Assembly (NCBI GenBank): GCA_042408925.1
Contig: JBHOQO010000124.1
Coordinates: 1 to 42,147 of the forward strand
DNA length: 42,147 nt
Direction: 5' to 3'
Source: BPIH01 sp042408925
GTDB lineage: Bacteria; Chloroflexota; Limnocylindria; Limnocylindrales; CSP1-4
Position numbers and translations under genes: made by a program. This document shows, in pieces, positions 34,561 through 42,147 of the stretch. Under the pieces are notes generated by a model. It saw only the letters and a program-made list of their open reading frames with translations, was not told the DNA's origin and did no database searches. Within the stretch, counting starts at the first letter, position 1, and every line of letters starts with the position of its first letter.

Positions 34561-35758
34561 TGTACGGGCTCGGTACGTCCGTTACACCTCGGCGGGCAGG
34601 TAGCCGTTAGCGACGAGCCATTCGCGCGGGGTGAGGTAGCCCAGGGCTTGGTGGGGCCGGACGGTGTTGTAGCAGATCTCCCAGTCGGCGAGGGCGGCCG
34701 CAAGGGCCTCGAACTCCGGTTCGGCGTCGGTGACCTCGTAGAACTCTTCGGTGTGGGTCCGGTTCGCCCGTTCGACGGCACCGTTGAGCTTCGGACTCCG
34801 GGGCGGCAGGACGAAGAGGCGGATCCCCCGTTCGGCACAAGCCGCCTCGAACTCGGCCATAAACTCCGAGCCCCCGTCGACGCTGATGGCTCGGACCGGG
34901 AAGGGCATCCGGGCGACGATCGCCTCGAGGACCGAGGCAGCCGCCCGCGCCGTGGCGGTCCGGCGCAGCTCGAGGACGTCCCAGCGGGAGACCCGGTCGC
35001 GGGCCGTGAACTGCTTGTACGGACGGGTGACGCCGGGCGGCCGGACATCGAGGGTATCGAGCTGAACGAGATCGCCCGGCCGTTCGACGCGATACTCGGG
35101 CGGCTTGCGGGTGGCGTGCGGCCGGGTCGGCCGCCGCTTCCGGGCGCTGATCCGCCGCACCATGGGCTCACGGAGCTGGCCGCGGCGTCGGAGGTAGGTG
35201 AGGATCCGGCCGACCATCGAGGCGGAGATGACGAGCCCTTTGTCCCGCCGCAGGACGACGGCGATCTTCGCCTTGCTCCAGCGCGGATAGCGCTCTCGGA
35301 GCTCCCGGACCGCCTCGATCTGGGCGAGGCTCCAGGTCCGCCGCCGCCGCTGGCGGGGCGCCGAGCTGCGGTCCTCGAGCGTTGCGAGGTGGTGCGGATC
35401 GTAGCGGGCGAGCCACCGATCGACGGTCGGGCGGCTGTAGCCGTGGTGGCGGGCGGTGAGCGAGACGTTCCGGCCATGGGCAGCATGCCACTCGAGCATG
35501 GCGAGGCGCGCCTTTGCCCGCTGGGAGAGGGCCGGGGCTGGTGCCGAGGCGAGGCGCCAGAGACCCCGGCCTCCGATCGCCACGAGTTGGCTGACGCCGG
35601 CCTGACGGTGCCGGCGCCGACTGCGGGTAGACTGCCGCATCGAGAGCCCTCCGTACCTGTGATGTCCTGACTGGCACCACCAGCGTACCGAGGGCTCTCT
35701 CCCTAGCGGTCGTCCCCTCTACGCGTCCTCTCCTGTGTAACGGAGGTATCTGAACCTA
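34561..35758 (-). mobile_element. complete IS481-family insertion sequence
   Basis: The left end (34561 onward, TGTACGGGCTCGGTACGTCC) and the right end (minus strand TAGGTTCAGATACCTCCGTT) form imperfect inverted repeats of ~25 bp sharing TCCGTTACAC. A single intact transposase gene lies inside. The same ends bound the deleted copy at 25428-25803, but in the opposite orientation. Target duplication is not clear because the outermost base at the right end is uncertain. Confidence 0.85.
34582..35640 (-). CDS. IS481-family DDE transposase
   Basis: The 352-residue protein has an N-terminal HTH region (LAMLEWHAAHGRNVSLTARH, HGYSRPTVDRWLARY) and a second helix-rich part (IEAVRELRERYPRWSKAKIA). The rve integrase core has catalytic residues in LVQLDTLDVR (D), RAISVDGGSEFMAEF (D) and SPKLNGAVERANRTH (E). 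It ends ALGYLTPREWLVANGYLP, the usual IS481 C-terminus. All catalytic residues are present and there is no frameshift, so it may be active. ATG 35640 starts a basic DNA-binding N-terminus. Confidence 0.95.
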   Translation of the reverse strand: MRQSTRSRRRHRQAGVSQLVAIGGRGLWRLASAPAPALSQRAKARLAMLEWHAAHGRNVSLTARHHGYSRPTVDRWLARYDPHHLATLEDRSSAPRQRRRRTWSLAQIEAVRELRERYPRWSKAKIAVVLRRDKGLVISASMVGRILTYLRRRGQLREPMVRRISARKRRPTRPHATRKPPEYRVERPGDLVQLDTLDVRPPGVTRPYKQFTARDRVSRWDVLELRRTATARAAASVLEAIVARMPFPVRAISVDGGSEFMAEFEAACAERGIRLFVLPPRSPKLNGAVERANRTHTEEFYEVTDAEPEFEALAAALADWEICYNTVRPHQALGYLTPREWLVANGYLPAEV

Positions 35759-35843
35759 CTCAATCGCGCCGGGGTCCCCTAAGCACCCCACCGGCGGTGC
35801 GAGCCGGGACGGGCCGAACCGGTGGCCGGCCCTCCCCATCGGC

Positions 35844-36054
35844 GTGCCCAGCGAACACCAACGCCGGGGCGCGCGGGTCGGCCGATGCGGCCGTTCGGCC
35901 GCTCGGTGCGGAGCGAACACCGAAGGGCGGGAACGGCGTCTTCCGGCGCAGACGGTGCGGCGGGTTTGGTGTTCGGAGAACACGCCCTCCGTCGTGGCCG
36001 CCCGACGACGCGGCCGTCGGCGGCTCCGACGTGTGGTTCGTGGTCGGAGCCTAC
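35844..36054. repeat. four spaced sites of the form GTGNNC-N3-GAACAC (two degenerate)
   Basis: Sites: 35844-35858 GTGCCCAGCGAACAC, 35906-35920 GTGCGGAGCGAACAC, 35969-35983 GTGTTCGGAGAACAC (a perfect 6-bp inverted repeat) and 36040-36054 GTGGTCGGAGCCTAC (weak). The first three are 62 and 63 bases apart. They fill the 350-base interval between the htpX stop and the IS, which has no supported gene. Confidence 0.45.
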
Positions 36055-36108
36055 GCCCCCGAAGCGGCCGCCGGGGAGCGCCCCCGAAGAAGGAGCCCGC
36101 CGCGATCC

Positions 36109-37077
36109 TCAGTCCAGGCCGGCGAGGGCCCGGACCTCTTCCGGACCGAGCGGCGGCTCGCCGGTCAGAGCCCGGAGCCGATTGATCCGGTCGACGATCG
36201 GCGGGTGCGTCGACCAGAGGGCCGACGAGCGCTCCTCCCACTTCTTGATCGGGTTCGTGAAGTAGAGGTGCTGGGTCGCCCGGTTCGCGACCTCGAGGAC
36301 CTCGCGATCGGCGGCGATCTTCGCGAGGGCCCGCTCCAACCCGTACGGGTTCCGGGTCAGCTCGACCGAGGCCGCATCGGCGAGGTACTCCCGCTGGCGG
36401 CTGACGGCGAGCTGGACGAGCCGAGCGGCGAGCGGGGCGACAATGGCGAGGACGAGGGCGATGACGAAGAGGAGCGCCGCGCCCCCGCCGCCGCCGCGGC
36501 GGTCGGACCGCCGTCCGCCCGTCCACCAGGTCCAGCGGAGGAACATGTCGGCGAGGAGGGCGACGCTCCCGACGAGAACGCCGACGAGGAGGGCGAACCG
36601 GATGTCGAAGTTCCGTATGTGGGAGAGCTCGTGGCCGATCACCCCCTGGAGCTCCTCGCGCTCGAGCTTCTCGAGAAGCCCTCGGGTCACCGCGATCGAG
36701 GCGTGGGCGGGGTCACGGCCGGTGGCGAAGGCGTTCGGGGCCGTATCGTCGATGACATAGACCTTCGGCATCGGGATGTTAGCGGCGATGGAGAGCTCCC
36801 GAACGACGTTCATGAGCTGGGGCGCCGTCCGCTCGTCGACCGGTTTCGCGCCCGAGGCGGCGAGGACGAGCTGGTCGCCGCCGACGTACGCCCCGACCGA
36901 CATGACCGCGGCGACGAGGACGGCGAGCCCGGTCACGACGACGGCCCCGCTCGGGTCGCCCGAGACGAGGTAGCCGATGACGTAGCCGAGCCCGGCGAGG
37001 ATCGCCGCGACGAGGCCGACGAGGAGGACGGAGTTGCGGCGGTTCGCCGCAATCTGGGCGTAGAAGGTCGTCGCCAT
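36109..37077 (-). CDS. htpX: HtpX-like M48 membrane metalloprotease
   Basis: It degrades damaged membrane proteins in envelope quality control. The 322-residue protein has two N-terminal membrane helices, the zinc motif VIGHELSHIRNFD (H149, E150, H153), two more hydrophobic segments (~165-235), then QREYLADAASVELTRNP with the third zinc-ligand Glu and WSTHPPIVDRINRL at the C-terminus. ATG 37077 matches the family start. It follows lemA, a pairing commonly seen in bacteria, with ~50 bases between them. Confidence 0.95.
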   Translation of the reverse strand: MATTFYAQIAANRRNSVLLVGLVAAILAGLGYVIGYLVSGDPSGAVVVTGLAVLVAAVMSVGAYVGGDQLVLAASGAKPVDERTAPQLMNVVRELSIAANIPMPKVYVIDDTAPNAFATGRDPAHASIAVTRGLLEKLEREELQGVIGHELSHIRNFDIRFALLVGVLVGSVALLADMFLRWTWWTGGRRSDRRGGGGGAALLFVIALVLAIVAPLAARLVQLAVSRQREYLADAASVELTRNPYGLERALAKIAADREVLEVANRATQHLYFTNPIKKWEERSSALWSTHPPIVDRINRLRALTGEPPLGPEEVRALAGLD

Positions 37078-37126
37078 CGGTCAGCGCCGCCGGCCTCCGC
37101 GGTCCGGCCGGACCGGCCGGGTCGGC

Positions 37127-37696
37127 TCAGCGATTGAGGGTGAGATCGACGGCCGGGACCTGCTCGGCCTCCGGCTCGGCATCGAAGAAGTCCCGCCGGG
37201 TGAAGCCGAAGAGCCCGGCGAAGAGGACGTTCGGGAAGACGGCGATCGCCGTGTTGTAGTCCATGACCGTGGCGTTGTAGTGCTGGCGGGCGAAGCTGAT
37301 CTGGTTCTCGGTCGTCGTCAGCTCCTCCTGGAGCGAGAGGACGTTCTCGTTCGCCTTGAGCTCGGGGTAGTTCTCGACGACGGCGAAGAGGGAGCGGAGG
37401 GCCCCGGTCAGGGCGTTCTCGGCGCTCGCCTGCTCGCGCGGGCCGCGGGCCCCGGCGGCGACGGCGTTCGCCCGGGCCTCGGTGACCCGGGTCAGGACGT
37501 CCTGCTCGAAGCCCATGTAGCCGCGGACGGCGTTCACGAGGTTCGGGATGAGGTCGTGCCGCCGCTTGAGCTGGACCTCGATCTGGGCCCAGGCCTCGTC
37601 GACCCGCATCCGCCGCTGGACGAGGCCGTTGTAGATCCCGACGGCGATGACGCCGAGGACGACGGCGAGGACGATCAGGATGATGACTGGTTCCAT
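37127..37696 (-). CDS. lemA: LemA family protein
   Basis: The 189-residue protein has one N-terminal membrane helix (VIILIVLAVVLGVIAVGIYN) and then a soluble coiled helical domain (QVQR-like stretch RRMRVDEAWAQIEVQLKRRH, DLIPNLVNAVRGYM, FVENYPELKAN with a one-residue variant, QHYNATVMDYNTAIAVFP). This is the LemA signature; function is unknown. I chose ATG 37696 over 37711 because GGGGAG lies 7 bases before it. Next gene: htpX. Confidence 0.93.
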   Translation of the reverse strand: MEPVIILIVLAVVLGVIAVGIYNGLVQRRMRVDEAWAQIEVQLKRRHDLIPNLVNAVRGYMGFEQDVLTRVTEARANAVAAGARGPREQASAENALTGALRSLFAVVENYPELKANENVLSLQEELTTTENQISFARQHYNATVMDYNTAIAVFPNVLFAGLFGFTRRDFFDAEPEAEQVPAVDLTLNR

Positions 37697-37835
37697 CGGC
37701 TGACTCCCCATGATCGAGGCGAGTGGCCCGCCCGGAGTCTACCAGCCCGCGAGCCCCGGACGAACCCGACCGGCGGGGGCTCCCGGCCGGACGGGGCGGG
37801 CCGGACGCGAGCCGCCGCGGCCGACGGACAGGAGG

Positions 37836-37912
37836 TGGTGGGCGGTGGAGGACTCGAACCCCCGACATCCTCGGTGTAAGCGAGGCGCTCTGACCAGCTG
37901 AGCTAACCGCCC
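37836..37912 (-). tRNA. tRNA-Val (UAC)
   Basis: It has a GGGCGGT/ACCGCCC acceptor, anticodon TAC in loop CTTACAC, T-arm GGTTCGAGTCC and an encoded CCA. Confidence 0.93.
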
Positions 37913-37985
37913 GGAGGAAGGGTACGCGCCGAAGCGACTGAGGTCGACGGCGCGGGATGCGTCGGGGATGTCAAGCGAAGGGGGG

Positions 37986-38070
37986 TGGTGCCCAGGCCGG
38001 GACTTGAACCCGGATGAGTTGCCTCATACGCCCCTCAAACGTACGCGTATACCAATTCCGCCACCTGGGC
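37986..38070 (-). tRNA. tRNA-Leu (GAG)
   Basis: It has a GCCCAGG/CCTGGGC acceptor, anticodon GAG in loop TTGAGGG with stem TACGT/GCGTA, a long variable arm, T-arm GGTTCAAGTCC and an encoded CCA. Confidence 0.9.
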
Positions 38071-38098
38071 ACGCGATCGACGGATCCGGACTGAGGGG

Positions 38099-38186
38099 TG
38101 GTACCGAGGACGGGATTCGAACCCATACGCCCCTACACGGGGCACTAGCTCCTGAGGCTAGCGCGTCTCCCAGTTCCGCCACCTCG
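38099..38186 (-). tRNA. tRNA-Leu (CAG)
   Basis: It has a GCCGAGG/CCTCGGT acceptor (G-U closing pair), anticodon CAG in loop CTCAGGA with stem CTAGC/GCTAG, a long variable arm and an encoded CCA. This is the third Leu tRNA in the window. Confidence 0.92.
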
Positions 38187-38222
38187 GCACGGAACCCGGA
38201 TCCCGACGCCGGCGAGGCGTCC

Positions 38223-39929
38223 CTACCGGCTGTCGGCGAGGCGCCATGTTAGCACATCCCAGAAGCGATCGGAAAGATGGCCGAGGGGCCGAATCGCCGG
38301 TCCCTCGACCCGGTCGGAGAGGACGACCGGCTCCTGGCGCCAGTAGAGCGGCAGGAGGAAGGCGTTCTTGGCAAGGTACTCCTGGAGGGCGTCGAACGCC
38401 GCGGTCCGGGTCGCCGTGTCCCCCGGGGTCCGGGCGGCGGTCAGGAGTCGGTCGAGCTGGGGATCCTGGAGGCCGCTGACGTTCGAGCCGCCGCCGACCG
38501 ACTGGCTCGAGGCGAGGATCGGGTAGAGATCGGGCTCCTCGCCGAGGCTGACGTCGACGACGGCCGCGTCGAAGTTCCCGCTCCGAAGGCGGGCACTGTA
38601 CTCGGCCGGGTCGAGCTCGGTCACGGTGACCCCGAGCCCGAGGGCCCGCCAGTCGGCGGCGACGGCCGCGGCGGTCTTGGCCGCCGTCGGGTTGGCGCTC
38701 GCCGACGGGGTGATGAGCTCGAGGTCGTACGCCGTCTTCGCACCCGGCGCCTGCCAGGCCCCGTCGACGCGGCGCCAGCCGGCCGCCCGAAGATCGGCAG
38801 CGGCCGTCGAAGGCGAATACGGGACCGGCGTCGTCTTCGCGGCGTCGAAGGCCCACGAGGTCGGCGGGATCAGACCGTCGGCCGGCGCGGCGAGGCCGGC
38901 GAGGACCCGGTCGATGAGGGCGCCCCGATCGATGCCGGCGAGGAGCGCCTGCCGGACGCGGGCGTCCCGGAACTCGCGGTGGGAGGCCCGCAGGTTCGGG
39001 ACGACGACCGAGATCGTCGTCGTCGGATAGCGGAGGAGCCGCGACCCCGGGAGGTCGCCGAGCTCGCGGGCCGATTCCGGCGAGAGCCCGACGGCCGCGT
39101 CGAGCTCGCCGCTCCGGTACGCGGCGACGAGATCGGCCTCGTCGACGAAATAGCGCATCTCCATCGCCGCAAGGTCCGGGAGCGGGCGCCCGCTTCCGGA
39201 GCCGGACAGCCGGGCGCTCGAGGGCGCCGCACTCGCATCCGCGGCCGGAGCGACGGCGGCCGCCTCGAGGCTCGCCCGGTCGGCGCTCCAGCTGACGATC
39301 CGGAAGGGGCCGCTCCCGACCGGACGGAGGACCGAGGGGTCGCCGGCGAGGCGATCGACGGCGACGCCCTCGAGGAGATGGGCCGGGACGAGGGGCTGGC
39401 TCGCCAGCTCGAGGAAGCCGGCGACCGGCGTCGCGAGGCGGAACGTCACGGTCCGGGGATCGGGGGTCTCGACGCTGACCTCGCTCCACGACCCGGCCGC
39501 CGGTCCGTCGTAGCCGGGATCCTGGAGGAGGGCGACCGTGAAGGCGACGTCGGCCGAGGTGACCGGGACGCCGTCCTGCCAGGTCGCGTCGGACCGGAGG
39601 ACGAAGGTCCAGGTCCGCCCGTCGTCGCTCGACGTCCAGCGCTCGGCGAGGTCCGGCACCCAGCTGTCCCCGGGCCCGGGCCGGACGAGGCCCGAGAAGG
39701 CGAGGGCGACGAGGTCCCGGGCGGCGCGGTTCCGGGCCGTCAGCGGGCTGACCGCATCGGGCCGCCCCAGAACGCCCTCCCGGTACGCTGCGACGGGGGG
39801 CGCCGAGTCGGGCGGCGAGGGCGACGGCGACGGCGAGGGGCTTCCGAACCCGCCGGCGACGAGGGCGCCGACGAGGACGGCGAGGACGACGAGCAGCCCC
39901 CCGACGACGGAGCGGTCGCGGCGGTTCAT
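38223..39929 (-). CDS. ABC transporter solute-binding protein, peptide/nickel type (SBP family 5)
   Basis: It would capture peptides or similar solutes outside the membrane and hand them to an ABC permease. It is 568 residues. An N-terminal hydrophobic helix (VVGGLLVVLAVLVGALVAGG) is followed by a Ser-Pro repeat linker. The family core has VPDLAERWTSSDDGRTWTF, LRSDATWQDGVPVTSADVAF, PVGSGPFRIVSW and RLRSGNFDAAVVDVSLGEEP. There is no lipobox Cys, so the protein is probably anchored by its uncleaved helix. AAGGAG sits before ATG 39929. No permease or ATPase genes are adjacent, so its transporter partners are elsewhere or unknown. Confidence 0.9.
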   Translation of the reverse strand: MNRRDRSVVGGLLVVLAVLVGALVAGGFGSPSPSPSPSPPDSAPPVAAYREGVLGRPDAVSPLTARNRAARDLVALAFSGLVRPGPGDSWVPDLAERWTSSDDGRTWTFVLRSDATWQDGVPVTSADVAFTVALLQDPGYDGPAAGSWSEVSVETPDPRTVTFRLATPVAGFLELASQPLVPAHLLEGVAVDRLAGDPSVLRPVGSGPFRIVSWSADRASLEAAAVAPAADASAAPSSARLSGSGSGRPLPDLAAMEMRYFVDEADLVAAYRSGELDAAVGLSPESARELGDLPGSRLLRYPTTTISVVVPNLRASHREFRDARVRQALLAGIDRGALIDRVLAGLAAPADGLIPPTSWAFDAAKTTPVPYSPSTAAADLRAAGWRRVDGAWQAPGAKTAYDLELITPSASANPTAAKTAAAVAADWRALGLGVTVTELDPAEYSARLRSGNFDAAVVDVSLGEEPDLYPILASSQSVGGGSNVSGLQDPQLDRLLTAARTPGDTATRTAAFDALQEYLAKNAFLLPLYWRQEPVVLSDRVEGPAIRPLGHLSDRFWDVLTWRLADSR

Positions 39930-40034
39930 GACTCCTTCCCGGCCGCCCCCGGCCGCGACGAGACCGGGCAGCTTCGATCACCCCCCGGACCCGACGGCGA
40001 GGGGTTGCGGCGGTCGCGGCGAACCATCAACGGG

Positions 40035-40259
40035 TTAGACAGGTTGGAAGAGGAAGGCGGCGAGGGCGAAGAGGACGAAGAGGGCAGCTAGGACGATCGT
40101 GAACTGCCAGAGCCGTCGCTCGACGCCTCGGCGGCTCCGGTACACGGACGAATCGCCGCCGAACGTCGCCGACAGCCCGACCCCGCGAGCCTGGAGGAGG
40201 ATCGCGACGACGAGGGCGGCGGCGACGAGGATGAGGCCGATGGCGAGGAGCGGGTTCAC
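40035..40259 (-). CDS. secG: protein translocase subunit SecG
   Basis: SecG is a small accessory of the SecYEG channel. The 74-residue product has two membrane helices (LLAIGLILVAAALVVAILLQ and LWQFTIVLAALFVLFALAAF) joined by the conserved loop GVGLSATFGGDSSVYRSRRG. GTG 40259 is chosen because GGGAG stands 5-6 bases before it and the first helix starts there; the longer frame upstream is not conserved. Confidence 0.92.
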   Translation of the reverse strand: MNPLLAIGLILVAAALVVAILLQARGVGLSATFGGDSSVYRSRRGVERRLWQFTIVLAALFVLFALAAFLFQPV

Positions 40260-40380
40260 CGCCGCTCCCGACGCTGGATCGTTGGCATGGCGGGCGGATC
40301 GTAGCACAGCGCCGCGCCCGGTCGGCGCCGGGGCGCTCCCGGGACCGAAACCCGCGGGACGGCCCGGGCCGAGGCGCCGG

Positions 40381-41133
40381 TCAACGCGCCCCGGCCCGAC
40401 CCTGGGCGGCCACGGCGGCGACGGCGGCCGCGATCCGCTCGGGGTCGCCGAGATAGCGGTGGCCGAGCGGCCGAAGCGAGTCGTCGAGCTCGTAGACGAG
40501 CGGGATCCCGGTCGGGATGTTGAGGCCGACGATCTCCTCGTCGCCGATCCCATCGAGGTACTTGACGAGGGCCCGGAGGCTGTTGCCGTGGGCGGCGATG
40601 AGGACCCGCTTCCCCGAGCGGATCGCCGGGGCGATCGCCTCGTGCCAGGCGGGGAGGAAGCGGGCGACGGTGTCCTTCAACGACTCGGACCGCGGCAGCA
40701 CGTCGGGGGGGAGATCGGCGTAGCGGCGGTCGAAACGCGGGTGGCGCGGGTCGTCGAGCTCGAGCGGCGGCGGCGGGACGTCGTAGCTCCGCCGCCAGCG
40801 GAGGACCTGCTCCTCGCCGTAGCGGGCGGCCATCTCCGCCTTGTTCAGGCCCTGGAGGGCCCCGTAATGGCGCTCGTTGAGGCGCCAGTCGTTCACGACC
40901 GGGAGCCACATCCGGTCGAGCTCGTCGAGGACGATCCAGAGGGTCCGGATCGCCCGCTTCAGGACCGAGGTGAAGGCGAGGTCGAAGTCGAAGCCCTCCT
41001 CCCGGAGGAGGCGGGCGGCCTCCCGGGCCTCGGCGACCCCCGTGTCGGTAAGGTCGACGTCGGTCCAGCCGGTGAAGCGGTTCTCCTTGTTCCAGATGCT
41101 CTCCCCATGACGGAGGAGGACGAGGGTCGGCAT
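40381..41133 (-). CDS. gpmA: 2,3-bisphosphoglycerate-dependent phosphoglycerate mutase
   Basis: This glycolytic enzyme interconverts 3- and 2-phosphoglycerate. It has 250 residues. The phospho-histidine motif LVLLRHGESIWNKENRFTGW (H9) is at the N-terminus, followed by SVLKRAIRTLW, LNERHYGALQGLNKAE and the second His in LIAAHGNSLRALVKYL. The length matches GpmA rather than a generic histidine phosphatase. ATG 41133. It lies 61 bases after tpiA on the same strand, so glycolytic genes are clustered here. Confidence 0.96.
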   Translation of the reverse strand: MPTLVLLRHGESIWNKENRFTGWTDVDLTDTGVAEAREAARLLREEGFDFDLAFTSVLKRAIRTLWIVLDELDRMWLPVVNDWRLNERHYGALQGLNKAEMAARYGEEQVLRWRRSYDVPPPPLELDDPRHPRFDRRYADLPPDVLPRSESLKDTVARFLPAWHEAIAPAIRSGKRVLIAAHGNSLRALVKYLDGIGDEEIVGLNIPTGIPLVYELDDSLRPLGHRYLGDPERIAAAVAAVAAQGRAGAR

Positions 41134-41194
41134 GGTCGGCTCGATCTCCTGCGCGTTCGTCGACGGTTCGGTCCGGCGGGTGCCGCGGCCCCGC

Positions 41195-41986
41195 CTAGGA
41201 GCCGAGGGTACCCGCGGCCGCCTCGGCCCGCAGGGCGGCCCGGGCGACGATCCCGGCCATCTCGTCGGGCTTGAGCGAGGCGCCGCCGACGAGGGCCCCG
41301 TCGATCGCCGGCTCGCTCAGGAACTCGTCGATGTTCGCGGCGGTGACGCTCCCGCCGTAGAGGACCGGCAGACCCGCGGCCCGGTCCGGCCAGCCGAGCT
41401 CGGCGGCAACCGCGCGGATCGCCTCGGCCATCTCGGCGGCGTCGACGCCCCGGGCGTTCCGGCCGGTCCCGATGGCCCAGACCGGCTCGTAGGCGACGAC
41501 GAGGCCGGCCCGGGCGAGCTCGGCCGGGTCGTGCTCGGCGAGGGCGCCGCGGAGCTGCTCGGCGACGACGGCGACGGCCCGGCCGGCCTCCCGCTCGGCG
41601 AGCTGCTCGCCGATGCAGAGGATCGGTCGGAGCCCGTGGTCGACGGCCCGCCGGAGCTTGCGGCCGACGAGGGCGTCGGTCTCGCCGAAGTCTCGGCGGC
41701 GCTCGGAGTGGCCGACGATGACCCAGCTGGCGAGGCCGACGAGCATCGGGGCGCTCACCTCGCCGGTGTAGGCGCCGGCGAGCTCGTGGTGGAGGTTCTG
41801 GGCGCCGACGGCGACGTCCTCGCCGGCGACGGCGTCGCGGACGGCGGCGAGCGAGACGTACGGCGGGCAGATGACCCTGGTGACGCCCGGGGCGCGGGTT
41901 CGCCGGGCGATCGTGGCGGCCAGCTCGCCGGCCTCGGCGGGGGTCGTGTGCATCTTCCAGTTGGCGGCAATGACGATCGGGCGCAT
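41195..41986 (-). CDS. tpiA: triosephosphate isomerase
   Basis: It interconverts dihydroxyacetone phosphate and glyceraldehyde 3-phosphate. The 263-residue TIM barrel has the active-site lysine in AANWKMHTT, catalytic His in VIVGHSERRRDFGET, catalytic Glu in VVAYEPVWAIGTGRNA and the phosphate-binding loop VLYGGSVTAANIDEFL. ATG 41986. The gpmA gene follows. Confidence 0.97.
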   Translation of the reverse strand: MRPIVIAANWKMHTTPAEAGELAATIARRTRAPGVTRVICPPYVSLAAVRDAVAGEDVAVGAQNLHHELAGAYTGEVSAPMLVGLASWVIVGHSERRRDFGETDALVGRKLRRAVDHGLRPILCIGEQLAEREAGRAVAVVAEQLRGALAEHDPAELARAGLVVAYEPVWAIGTGRNARGVDAAEMAEAIRAVAAELGWPDRAAGLPVLYGGSVTAANIDEFLSEPAIDGALVGGASLKPDEMAGIVARAALRAEAAAGTLGS

Positions 41987-42091
41987 GGGGCCATGATGCC
42001 AGAGGGCCGGGGAGCGGGGGCGGGCCGTCGGTCACGAAGGCGCGTCCGGGCGGCTCCCGGCGGACGGTCCGCTCGGCGCGGCCCCGGCGGT

Positions 42092-42133
42092 TCAGACGGC
42101 GGCCGCGTCGGGTCAGACGGCGGCCCCGTCGGG
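42092..42133. repeat. 21-bp tandem direct repeat
   Basis: Two adjacent copies start TCAGACGGCGGCC (42092-42112 and 42113-42133) and differ at one base. On the minus strand each copy ends in GTCTGA, so the duplication repeats a stop codon. Confidence 0.6.
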
Positions 42134-42147
42134 TTGGCCCCGCTGCC
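42113..42147 (-). CDS. possible C-terminus of the gene upstream of tpiA (partial)
   Basis: On the minus strand one frame reads QRGQPDGAAV and then TGA. In many bacteria pgk precedes tpiA, but the visible tail is too short and does not show a Pgk ending. The second repeat copy follows as PDAAAV-stop, consistent with a duplication of the gene's last codons. Confidence 0.2.
   Translation of the reverse strand, partial: QRGQPDGAAV

Overview
The window is very GC-rich bacterial chromosome with G/C at almost every third codon position and frequent GTG starts. Gene content (a long single-chain IleRS, SNF2/DUF499/DUF1156 proteins, a CpaE-like ATPase, many TA modules, -10 boxes a few bases before start codons) fits a Chloroflexota-like lineage, possibly an uncultured one. 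That placement is inference and was not tested by phylogeny.

Layout. 1-14.3 kb is housekeeping. A minus-strand overlapping operon ileS-lspA-rluD-gmk runs into a priA that keeps only its N-terminal part. Next come an LCP-family cell-wall protein, ilvE, a membrane operon (TauE/SafE + DUF1634 + Na/Ca exchanger), the rpsF-ssb-rpsR operon and a divergent CpaE/TadZ-like ATPase. 14.4-16.6 kb is a toxin-antitoxin scrapyard: nucleotidyltransferase with a truncated HEPN, vapB with a truncated vapC and a perfect operator palindrome, an apparently intact hicAB, and a DUF6941 gene.

17.2-31.4 kb is the most interesting part: a dispersed defence locus built from a SNF2 helicase with a C-terminal DUF3883, a DUF1156-type adenine DNA methylase with the DPPY motif, and a DUF499 P-loop ATPase. 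Directly coupled to DUF499 is an unrecognised 328-residue, possibly HEPN-like protein, followed by a DUF429 RNase H-fold protein. The locus is interrupted by a two-gene unit (unknown 331-residue protein + PIN nuclease), an orphan 80-codon frame coupled to the methylase, an internally deleted IS481-family element, a secreted matrixin-like protein, a lipoprotein and an IS21 istB fragment.

32.3-42.1 kb returns to housekeeping: a small protein with a strong RBS, eight tRNA genes in three groups, an M50-CBS protease, a complete IS481-family element (apparent parent of the deleted copy, in inverted orientation), htpX, lemA, a peptide-type solute-binding protein, secG, gpmA and tpiA. The working model is that helicase, methylase and DUF499 ATPase form a modification-based anti-phage system. 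The PIN, HEPN-like and DUF429 proteins would be candidate nuclease effectors or addiction parts, and mobile elements have reshaped the locus.
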